A DNA stretch of 38,027 bases, from the NCBI GenBank assembly GCA_946185805.1, contig CAMHKU010000015.1, positions 1 through 38,027 on the forward strand, read 5' to 3'. Source of the DNA: an uncultured Prevotellaceae bacterium. GTDB taxonomy: Bacteria > Bacteroidota > Bacteroidia > Bacteroidales > Bacteroidaceae. The notes beneath the pieces are model-generated. The model ran no database searches. It was not told the origin of the DNA and saw only the letters and a program-made list of their open reading frames with translations. The position numbers and the translations under genes were made by a program. Below are positions 27,723 through 35,378 of this stretch, in pieces. How positions within the stretch are numbered: position 1 is the first letter of the stretch; every line of letters starts with the position of its first letter.

Positions 27723-28820
27723 ATGGTGCTAAGACATCACTTCCTCTCAGCTCTTCTCCTGTGGGCGGCTACGGCCGCAGCTCAGGAGAAGAGCTTTACT
27801 ATTGAAGGGCGCATGCCCTTACCCGACGGCTACAACGCCGCCCTGAGCTGCCATACCGACACCGCCTTTGCCACCATCGTGGCCGAAGACTGGGTCAAGG
27901 ACGGGCGATTCACCCTGAAGGGCAACATCGACAAGCCCTACCAGGGCACGCTGATGACCAACAACCTGGCACTCGTAGAGCGCAACCACTGGCCTACCGA
28001 CAGCATCCGCTGGACCTACACCGAGGTGTTCGTCACCCCCGACAGTCTCCAGTTCGGTGTCTGCCCCTCACCGTCAGCCCTTCTCTCTTCGCCAGCCACT
28101 ATTCCCGCCGCATCAGCAACAGGAGAGCAAATGTTCGCCCTCACCGGCACCCAGACGCAGGCCGACTACAACACCCTGCAACGCATGGGCGGCGAGCGCG
28201 GCGACAGCCTCTGGCAGTTCATCGACCGCCACCCCGCCAGCGTCATCAGCACCTGGCTGGCTTGCCAACTGACCGAACGTGCCTACAACCTCACCGCCGG
28301 ACAAGTGGCACACTTAGAGCAGACGGTCAAGGGCTCACCCGCCGACCCAGCGCGCTTCGCCCTGCTGCAGAAAAAACTGGCTATGGCCAAGAAAACTGTC
28401 AAGGATGCCCCCGTTACCGACCTGGAGCTCACCGACACCGCCGGACGCACCTGTCACCTCACCGACATACTGCCCCGCAACGGCAAATATGTGCTAATCG
28501 ACTTCTGGGCCTCCTGGTGCGGCATCTGTATTCACGCCATGCCTGAAATTGCCAAGCTCGCCACACAATATTCCGACCGTTTCTGCGTTATAGGTATATC
28601 TATCGACACAAAAAGCGACGCCTGGCACCGTGCTATGGCTAAACATCCCGAACCGTGGCCGCAGTATTGCACCACTCGCCAGGGCTATCGCGACCTGTTT
28701 GACAAGTATCAGGTAGGCAACGGTGTGCCCTATTATCTGTGGGTGTCGCCCCAGGGTAAAGTTATCTGTTCGCCCGAAGGTCCCGGCGAAATACAGCAGC
28801 TTTTGGAGATTGAAGATTGA
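27723..28820 (+). CDS. TlpA-like thioredoxin-fold protein with DUF4369-like N-domain
   Basis: LIDFWASWCGICIHAMPEIAKL (CxxC), N-terminal signal peptide and IEGRMPLPDGYNAAL domain. Confidence 0.88.
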   Translation: MVLRHHFLSALLLWAATAAAQEKSFTIEGRMPLPDGYNAALSCHTDTAFATIVAEDWVKDGRFTLKGNIDKPYQGTLMTNNLALVERNHWPTDSIRWTYTEVFVTPDSLQFGVCPSPSALLSSPATIPAASATGEQMFALTGTQTQADYNTLQRMGGERGDSLWQFIDRHPASVISTWLACQLTERAYNLTAGQVAHLEQTVKGSPADPARFALLQKKLAMAKKTVKDAPVTDLELTDTAGRTCHLTDILPRNGKYVLIDFWASWCGICIHAMPEIAKLATQYSDRFCVIGISIDTKSDAWHRAMAKHPEPWPQYCTTRQGYRDLFDKYQVGNGVPYYLWVSPQGKVICSPEGPGEIQQLLEIED

Positions 28821-28855
28821 AAGATTGAAAATTGAAAACTTAATACAAGAAAATT

Positions 28856-30028
28856 ATGATTAATAACAGATTCCGCCAAAGCTGCCGTGCGCCGCGTGCT
28901 TTATTCTTTGTTCTTTGTTCTTTATGCTTTAGCGTAGCGCTCGTTTCGCTCACGGGCTGCAACTCTAAGACGGTTGCCCCCAAAGGCTACACCATCACCG
29001 GCACCGCCGAGGGCACCCAGGACGGCGATACCGTCTACCTCTGCGAGATGCAGGGCTTCTTTGCCATGAACCCCTTAGACTCTGCCTATGTCAAGGGCGG
29101 CAAGTTTGAGTTCAAGGGCGAGGCTGAGGGTGCTGCCCTACGTTTCCTCGTTCCCCTGCATGGCGGCAAGCCCACGGCCATGACGATGTTTGTGCTTGAG
29201 AATGCCGACATCAAGGCTACCATCAAGTCGCAGGACGAGCAGGCGATTATCGTCGGCGGCGAGAACCAGAAACTCTACGACGAATACATGGCTGGCGACA
29301 AGAAGTTCTCTGAACAGATGGAGCAGCCCTGGAACACTATCAACGACTCTACGGCCGACAAAGCCGCCAAGGAGGCTGCACAGCAGGTGATGGACTCGCT
29401 GCAGAAGGAGCAGGCCAAATACCACAAGGAGTTTATCATCAGCCACGTGCCGTCGGCATTCTCCGACATGATCTATGCCTACTGCATGCAGGAGTTTACC
29501 GAAGCCGAGCAGGAGGAAATTCTCAAGCTCTTCGGCGAGAAGCAGCCCGACTACCCCGTCTATAAGGCTATCATAGCCGAGCGCGAAGCCATGAAGGCAT
29601 CGACCGTCGGCGCTGAGTACACCGACTTGGAAATGGCCGACCCCACGGGCAAGACCATCCGCGTGAGCGACTATGTAGGCAAGAGCAAGTTTGTGCTCGT
29701 CGACTTCTGGGCCTCCTGGTGCGGTCCCTGCCGTGCTGAGATGCCTACGGTGGTGAAAGCGTACACCGACTACCACGCCAAAGGCTTCGAGGTCGTCGGC
29801 GTGTCACTGGACAACAATAAGGATGCCTGGGTGAAGGCCATCGACCAGCTGAAGATGCCGTGGCCGCAGATGAGCGACCTCAAGGGCTGGGAGTCTGTTG
29901 GCGCTCAGAAGTATAACGTACGCAGCATACCTGCCAATATCCTGATCGACCAGCAGGGCAAGATTATTGCCAAGGACTTGCGCGGCGAAGACTTGCTCAA
30001 CAAACTGGCCGAACTGATGAAAGATTGA
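28856..30028 (+). CDS. TlpA-like disulfide oxidoreductase lipoprotein with DUF4369-like N-domain
   Basis: LVDFWASWCGPCRAEMPTVV; lipobox SLTGCNS; YTITGTAEGTQDGDTVYL. Confidence 0.92.
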   Translation: MINNRFRQSCRAPRALFFVLCSLCFSVALVSLTGCNSKTVAPKGYTITGTAEGTQDGDTVYLCEMQGFFAMNPLDSAYVKGGKFEFKGEAEGAALRFLVPLHGGKPTAMTMFVLENADIKATIKSQDEQAIIVGGENQKLYDEYMAGDKKFSEQMEQPWNTINDSTADKAAKEAAQQVMDSLQKEQAKYHKEFIISHVPSAFSDMIYAYCMQEFTEAEQEEILKLFGEKQPDYPVYKAIIAEREAMKASTVGAEYTDLEMADPTGKTIRVSDYVGKSKFVLVDFWASWCGPCRAEMPTVVKAYTDYHAKGFEVVGVSLDNNKDAWVKAIDQLKMPWPQMSDLKGWESVGAQKYNVRSIPANILIDQQGKIIAKDLRGEDLLNKLAELMKD

Positions 30029-30066
30029 ACATTGAAGATTGAACATTGAAGATTGTTGATTGAAAG
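30023..30066 (+). repeat. GATTGAA/CATTGAA heptamer array spanning stop codon and next start
   Basis: gattgaacattgaagattgaacattgaagattgttgattgaaag. Confidence 0.95.
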
Positions 30067-31433
30067 TCAGAGACAGCTTTAACCGCCAGATACTCAAGAT
30101 AGCATTACCGTCAATCGTGTCGAACATCACCGTTCCGCTGCTCGGCATGATTGACGTTGCTATTGTTGGCCACATGGGCGGTGCCGTCTACATCGGCGCG
30201 GTGGCCGTGGGGTCGATGATTTTCAATCTCGTCTACTGGCTCTTCGGCTTCCTCCGCATGTCTACCAGCGGGCTCACCGCACAGGCCTACGGTCGTCAGT
30301 CGTCAGAAGACATTGTTAAGATTCTGGCACACTCAGCCACCACGGCGCTGCTCATTGCGCTGTTGCTCATCGTGTTGCAATGGCCGCTACGGTGGCTCAT
30401 GTTCTGGCTCATAGGCCCCACAAGCGACGTCGTGCCACTGGCCGCCACTTATTTCCGCATCGTCATTTGGGGCGCACCGGCCTCGTTGCTGCTCTTCGTC
30501 ATCATGGGCTGGTTCATAGGTCTGCAGAACAGCCGCGTGCCCATGGTGGTAAGCATTCTTCAGAATATCGTCAATATCGTGGCCAGCCTGACGCTGGTCT
30601 ACGGCTGCCACCTCAAGATTGAGGGCGTAGCCATCGGCACGGTCATTGCCCAGTATGCCGGGTTGCTGACGGCACTTTGGTTTACCCTCCGCAGGATGCG
30701 TCACTTTTCTCTCTCCCTTCATTTTTCTCTCTTCACCCGCCACTACACCCGTCGCGTCAGCGACGGTCACCGGGCTTTCTCGCTCAACCGCGACCTCTTC
30801 CTCCGCACCCTCTGCCTCGTGGGTGTCAATCTCTACTTCACTTCGGCGGGTGCCCGCCAGGGAGCCGTCATCCTGTCGGTCAACACCGTCATGCTGCAGC
30901 TCTACCTTTTCTTCTCTTACTTCATGGACGGCTTCGCCAATGCCGGCGAGGCCCTCGGCGGCCGCTATTACGGCGCCCGCGACAGCGAGGCCTTCCGCAG
31001 CACCCTGCGCCACCTCTTCGGATGGACGGCAGCACTGACGGCACTTTTCACCTTAATATATATCTTTGGCGGACTACGCATCGTAGCCCTGCTCACCGAC
31101 GAGCCAGCGGTGGTCAGCGAGGCCAGCCACTACATCTTCTGGGCGTGGCTCATACCCATTGCCGGCAGCGCCGCCTTCATCTGGGACGGCATATTCGTAG
31201 GACTCACCGCCACCCGCGGCATGCTCATCTCATCGCTCTTAGCCACACTCACCTTCTTCGTCATCCACCTCACAGCACCATTGGTCTTTCATCCATCACC
31301 CATCACCCATCACCCGACACTCTTCACTAGCAAAGCGCTCCTCAACCACGCCCTTTGGCTCGCACAGGTGGTCTACCTCGCCATGCGCGGCATTATCCAG
31401 ACACTCTGGTACCGGCGGCGGCTACGTTTCTGA
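30060..31433 (+). CDS. MATE family efflux transporter (TTG start inside the repeat)
   Basis: NRQILKIALPSIVSNITVPLLGMIDVAIVGHMG; 12-TM pattern. Confidence 0.93.
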   Translation: MKVRDSFNRQILKIALPSIVSNITVPLLGMIDVAIVGHMGGAVYIGAVAVGSMIFNLVYWLFGFLRMSTSGLTAQAYGRQSSEDIVKILAHSATTALLIALLLIVLQWPLRWLMFWLIGPTSDVVPLAATYFRIVIWGAPASLLLFVIMGWFIGLQNSRVPMVVSILQNIVNIVASLTLVYGCHLKIEGVAIGTVIAQYAGLLTALWFTLRRMRHFSLSLHFSLFTRHYTRRVSDGHRAFSLNRDLFLRTLCLVGVNLYFTSAGARQGAVILSVNTVMLQLYLFFSYFMDGFANAGEALGGRYYGARDSEAFRSTLRHLFGWTAALTALFTLIYIFGGLRIVALLTDEPAVVSEASHYIFWAWLIPIAGSAAFIWDGIFVGLTATRGMLISSLLATLTFFVIHLTAPLVFHPSPITHHPTLFTSKALLNHALWLAQVVYLAMRGIIQTLWYRRRLRF

Positions 31434-31469
31434 AATTTACTGAAAAAAAGAGAAGATTCGTTGAAACCT

Positions 31470-31501
31470 TTTGCAGTATTAAGGCTTTTGTCCTACCTTT
31501 G
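31470..31501 (+). promoter_or_regulatory. Bacteroidota-type promoter for the DUF2490 gene
   Basis: TTTG (31470-31473), 20-nt spacer, TACCTTTG (31494-31501). Confidence 0.85.
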
Positions 31502-31525
31502 CAACAGAATCAAAAAAGCAAGAAG

Positions 31526-32305
31526 ATGAACCACCACAGATTACTGACCTTCCTGACAACAGCCTACGCCCTCTTTGGCATGGTTCCGCAGGCTGCCGCC
31601 CAAGGTGACGACTTCGGCATGTGGTACGAGCTGGGCGCCGAGAAGAAACTGTCGCAGAAATGGAGCTTAGGCCTTGAGGGCGAGTTCCGCACACGTAACA
31701 ACAGCCGCACCGCCGACCGCTGGAGCCTGGGGCTCAATGCCGAGTATAAAATCATCAAGGGACTGAAAGCCTCTGCCGGCTACAACCTGCTCTACGACAA
31801 CAACATGGAGGAGCTGACCTTCACTGGCAGCGGCGACCCTAAGAAGTGGACACCCAGCTACTGGGGCCTGCGCCACCGTTTCAACGTCACCCTCTCGGGC
31901 AACATCGACTGGGGACGCTTCAACTTCGCCCTCCGCGAGCGCTGGCAGTACACCTACCGCCCGTCGGTGGCCGACAAGAAATATGCCTTTACCTACGACG
32001 ATGACGACCGACTCGCAGGCTACACCCTGGAGAATGTCAGCGGCAAGGGTAAGAATGTGCTCCGCAGCCGTTTTGAGGTGAGCTACGACATACCGAACTG
32101 GAAGTTCGACCCCTTTGCCAACGTCGAGATGTTTAACGACAAGGACGGCATCGCCAAGATGCGCTATCAGCTGGGCGTGGACTATAAAATAAAGAAAAAG
32201 CACGTCTTCTCGCTCACCTACCGCTACCAGACCGTCAACAACAACGACGACGACGGCGAACAGAACCGCCACCTCATAGGCCTTGGCTACAAATTCAAGT
32301 TCTAA
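31526..32305 (+). CDS. DUF2490 domain-containing (outer-membrane-like) protein
   Basis: Signal peptide plus FGMWYELGAEKKLSQKWSLGLEGEFRTR...HLIGLGYKFKF; start set downstream of the promoter. Confidence 0.85.
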   Translation: MNHHRLLTFLTTAYALFGMVPQAAAQGDDFGMWYELGAEKKLSQKWSLGLEGEFRTRNNSRTADRWSLGLNAEYKIIKGLKASAGYNLLYDNNMEELTFTGSGDPKKWTPSYWGLRHRFNVTLSGNIDWGRFNFALRERWQYTYRPSVADKKYAFTYDDDDRLAGYTLENVSGKGKNVLRSRFEVSYDIPNWKFDPFANVEMFNDKDGIAKMRYQLGVDYKIKKKHVFSLTYRYQTVNNNDDDGEQNRHLIGLGYKFKF

Positions 32306-32358
32306 CCCATCACCCATCACCCAACACCCACCACCCATCACCCAACACCCATCACCCA
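32304..32358 (+). repeat. CATCACC/CAACACC heptamer array
   Basis: aacccatcacccatcacccaacacccaccacccatcacccaacacccatcaccc. Confidence 0.95.
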
Positions 32359-32361
32359 ATT

Positions 32362-33543
32362 ATGAAAAAGAGCATCATTATTTATACCATGTGCCTGAGC
32401 GTAGCGCTCATCACGGCCTGCGCCAACGACGACCAGTACGACATGGATTACTTTACTAATACTTACGGCAGTAACAGTTCCGATAGCAGCAACGATGACA
32501 GCGAGCAGACCGCCGCCGAAGGCGACACCATAAAGATTGCCATCGACTATAGCGGCACCTCGGCCTCCGTCAGCGGCACCGCCACCGGCGTATCGGTCAA
32601 TGTCAGCGACGCCCACGTCACCGTCACCTCTACCACCAACAAATACCTGCAGCTCACCCTTAGCGGCACCACCTCCAACGGTCAGCTGCTGGTCTACGGC
32701 CAGAGCCGCTACGGCATCGTACTCAGCGGTGCCAGCATCACCTGCCTCGACGGTCCGGCTATCAACAACCAGTGCAGCAAGGCGCTCGACATCAGCTGCG
32801 CCGACGGCACCGTCAACAGCCTCACCGACGGCACTGCCTACACAGAGCAGCAGTACGACCAGAAAGGCACGCTCTTCAGCGAGGGGCAGATCTATTTCCT
32901 CGGCAACGGCACGCTCACTGTCAACGGTAACGCCAAGAACGGTATCGCCTCCGACGACTATATCATCTTCCAAAGCGGCACGGTCAACGTCAACGTGGCT
33001 GCCACCGGCAGCAACGGCGTGAAGGTGAACGACGGCTTCACCATCAGCGGCGGCACGCTCGCCATCAATGTCAAGGCCGACGGCGCCCGCGGCATCAACA
33101 GTGACGCACGCACCACCATCAGCGGCGGCACCACCACCATCACCACCAGTGGCGACTGCAAAATAGAGACCGTCGACGGTGTTCAGGACACCACGTCGGC
33201 AGCAGGCATCAAGAGCGACAGCCTCATGGCTGTCACCGCCGGCACGCTCGTCATCACCAGCAGCGGCGACGGCGGCAAGGGCATCAACTGCTCTGAGAAT
33301 GTAGAGATTAGCGGCGGCACGCTGACCATCACCACCACCGGTAGCAACGACATAGGCAAGCCTAAGGGCATCAAGAGCGACACGGCCATCATCGTCAGCG
33401 GCGGCAGCACCACCGTTACCGTCTCGAAGAGCTGGGCCTTAGACAACGGTTCCGAGAGCGACGACCCTGCCGACCACGTCACCATCAAGGGCTCGCCGGC
33501 CACACTCTCGCTGGCCAAGAAGGCGGCTACCATCAAGTATTAG
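32362..33543 (+). CDS. Carbohydrate-binding domain-containing lipoprotein (DUF4353/Cthe_2159-like)
   Basis: Lipobox LITACAN; repeated ISGGTLxIxxxGxxGIxSD beta-helix rungs. Confidence 0.88.
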   Translation: MKKSIIIYTMCLSVALITACANDDQYDMDYFTNTYGSNSSDSSNDDSEQTAAEGDTIKIAIDYSGTSASVSGTATGVSVNVSDAHVTVTSTTNKYLQLTLSGTTSNGQLLVYGQSRYGIVLSGASITCLDGPAINNQCSKALDISCADGTVNSLTDGTAYTEQQYDQKGTLFSEGQIYFLGNGTLTVNGNAKNGIASDDYIIFQSGTVNVNVAATGSNGVKVNDGFTISGGTLAINVKADGARGINSDARTTISGGTTTITTSGDCKIETVDGVQDTTSAAGIKSDSLMAVTAGTLVITSSGDGGKGINCSENVEISGGTLTITTTGSNDIGKPKGIKSDTAIIVSGGSTTVTVSKSWALDNGSESDDPADHVTIKGSPATLSLAKKAATIKY

Positions 33544-33544
33544 A

Positions 33545-34504
33545 ATGAATTATTTAGGTGAATTGATATCAATAGGGGTGGCCTTCTCATGGACGGCCAC
33601 CGCCCTGTTGAGCGAGCTGGGCAGCAAGCGCATGGGCAACCTCACGCTCAACGTGCTGCGCATGGCGTTGGCGCTACTGTTCTCAGTAGCGCTCTTCTGG
33701 TTTGTTACGGGCAGCCCCCTGCCTTATCCCCTCTCACTCTTCACTCTTCACTCTTCACTCTTCACTAGCGAGGCGCTCGCCTCCCCCATCCCCTGGATGC
33801 TGCTCTCCGGCCTCGTGGGCTACGTCATCGGCGACTTCTGCCTCTTCCAGTGCTACATCCTCATCGGCTCCCGCTACGGTCAGCTCTTCATGACCCTGGC
33901 CCCATTAGCGGCGGCGGCCCTAGCCTGGGTATCATTAGGGCAGCAGATGACCTCAATGGGCATCGTTGCTATGTTCGTCACTCTGGCGGGCATAGCGATT
34001 TCCGTATTAGGACGTGGCAGCCACCACCGCTTGTCGCTGAAGCTCCCTGTCGGCGGCGTACTCTTCGCCATCGCAGCCGCCGTCTGCCAGGGTGTGGGGC
34101 TGGTATTGAGCAAGATTGGCATGGATCACTACGCCCCCGGTGCCCTGCCCGCGTGGCTCGTGCCTTTCTCGGCCAACTTCCTGCGCTGCCTCGTGGGACT
34201 CGTAGGCTTCTCTGTCATGCTCCTGATGCGCGAAGGTCTCGCACCGCTGCGCCACGCCCTCCACGACCGCAAGGGCCTAGCCGTAGCCACCGCCACCACC
34301 ATCTTCGGACCTTTCGTCGGCGTGGGTTTCTCACTCATGGCCGTGCAATATACCAGCGCCGGCATCGCTTCCACGCTCATGGCTCTCACGCCGATTATCA
34401 TCATCCTGCCCTCTTACTGGCTCTTCCGCCAGCCTATTACATGGCGCGCCGTTGCCGGAGCTGTCATCTCCGTCGTCGGCGTCAGCCTCTTCTTCTTAGA
34501 ATAA
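33545..34504 (+). CDS. EamA/DMT family transporter
   Basis: Two EamA-like repeats, GDFCLFQCYILIGSRYGQLFMTLAPLAAAALAW and STLMALTPIIIILPSYWLFRQPITWRAVAGAVISVVGV. Confidence 0.9.
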   Translation: MNYLGELISIGVAFSWTATALLSELGSKRMGNLTLNVLRMALALLFSVALFWFVTGSPLPYPLSLFTLHSSLFTSEALASPIPWMLLSGLVGYVIGDFCLFQCYILIGSRYGQLFMTLAPLAAAALAWVSLGQQMTSMGIVAMFVTLAGIAISVLGRGSHHRLSLKLPVGGVLFAIAAAVCQGVGLVLSKIGMDHYAPGALPAWLVPFSANFLRCLVGLVGFSVMLLMREGLAPLRHALHDRKGLAVATATTIFGPFVGVGFSLMAVQYTSAGIASTLMALTPIIIILPSYWLFRQPITWRAVAGAVISVVGVSLFFLE

Positions 34505-34526
34505 TAACCAATATGCATCAATAGCA

Positions 34527-35261
34527 ATGAAAAAGATTCTGTTAGTTCTCTTTGCAGTTACCAGTCTGGCCGTGCAAGCACAGCAGACCGACAGTGTGAA
34601 ACCCAAGAAGCAGGTGTGGCCGTCGTTCCTCACCAACGAGCAGATGCCCGATGGGTCGATGTACCTGCCCGCGCCCCCGGCCTTCGACAGCCAGGAGTTC
34701 GTCGCCGACCTCGTGCGCTACCACTGGGGCAAGTCGCTGCGCAACACCCCCCGCGGCAAGCAGGCCCACGATGAGGCAGAGCTCAACGTGGCGGCCATGC
34801 TCAAGGTGTTCTCCACGCCCATGGGCGTAACGCTCAACAAAGCCGAGCTGCCCGAACTCGCCGACCTCGTAACCCGCGTCATCAGCGACGCCTCCACAGC
34901 CACGCGCAAGGCCAAGCGCCACTTCAACCGCCTGCGCCCCTTCCTCTATTTTGGTGAGGGCACGCTGATTCCCGAGGAGGAAGACTCCCACCACACGCCG
35001 AGCTACCCGTCGAGCCACTCCGCAGCCGGATGGACGGTGGCCCTGGTGCTCACCGAACTGTGCCCCGAGCGCGCCGAGCAGATTCTGAAGGCGGGCTATG
35101 AGTATGGTCAGAGCCGCGTCATTGCCGGCTACCACTATCAGAGCGACGTCGACGCTGCCCGCATGGCCGCCAGTGCCTGTGTGGCCCGCCTGCATGCCGA
35201 CGCAGCCTTCCAGCGACAGATGGTCAAGGCCAAGAAAGAACTGGAAAAACTGTTCTTTTAG
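34527..35261 (+). CDS. PAP2 / class A acid phosphatase-like protein, exported
   Basis: KAKRHFNRLRPF, PSYPSSHSAAGWTVAL, SRVIAGYHYQSDVDAARM motifs; signal peptide. Confidence 0.92.
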   Translation: MKKILLVLFAVTSLAVQAQQTDSVKPKKQVWPSFLTNEQMPDGSMYLPAPPAFDSQEFVADLVRYHWGKSLRNTPRGKQAHDEAELNVAAMLKVFSTPMGVTLNKAELPELADLVTRVISDASTATRKAKRHFNRLRPFLYFGEGTLIPEEEDSHHTPSYPSSHSAAGWTVALVLTELCPERAEQILKAGYEYGQSRVIAGYHYQSDVDAARMAASACVARLHADAAFQRQMVKAKKELEKLFF

Positions 35262-35374
35262 AAGGAGTTAGAAGAACTTAGAAGGAGTTAGAAGAACTTA
35301 GAAGGAGTTAGAAGGAGTTAGAAGAACTTAGAAGAAGTTAGAAGGAGTTAGAAGTAGTTAAAAGGAGTTAGAAG
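35261..35374 (+). repeat. Decamer array (GAAGGAGTTA / GAAGAACTTA), about 11 units in strict 10-bp register
   Basis: gaaggagttagaagaacttagaaggagtta...; begins in the stop codon of the PAP2 gene. Confidence 0.97.
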
Positions 35375-35378
35375 TCAT

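Noticed and set aside
31355-31525. 5' extension of the DUF2490 ORF (MARTGGLPRHARH...)
   Set aside because: Overlaps the end of the MATE gene and the gene's own promoter; signal peptide starts at ATG 31526.
35261-35374. Decamer array considered as a CRISPR array (also the heptamer arrays at 21816 and 24621)
   Set aside because: Units are 7-10 bp with no unique spacers and no cas genes.
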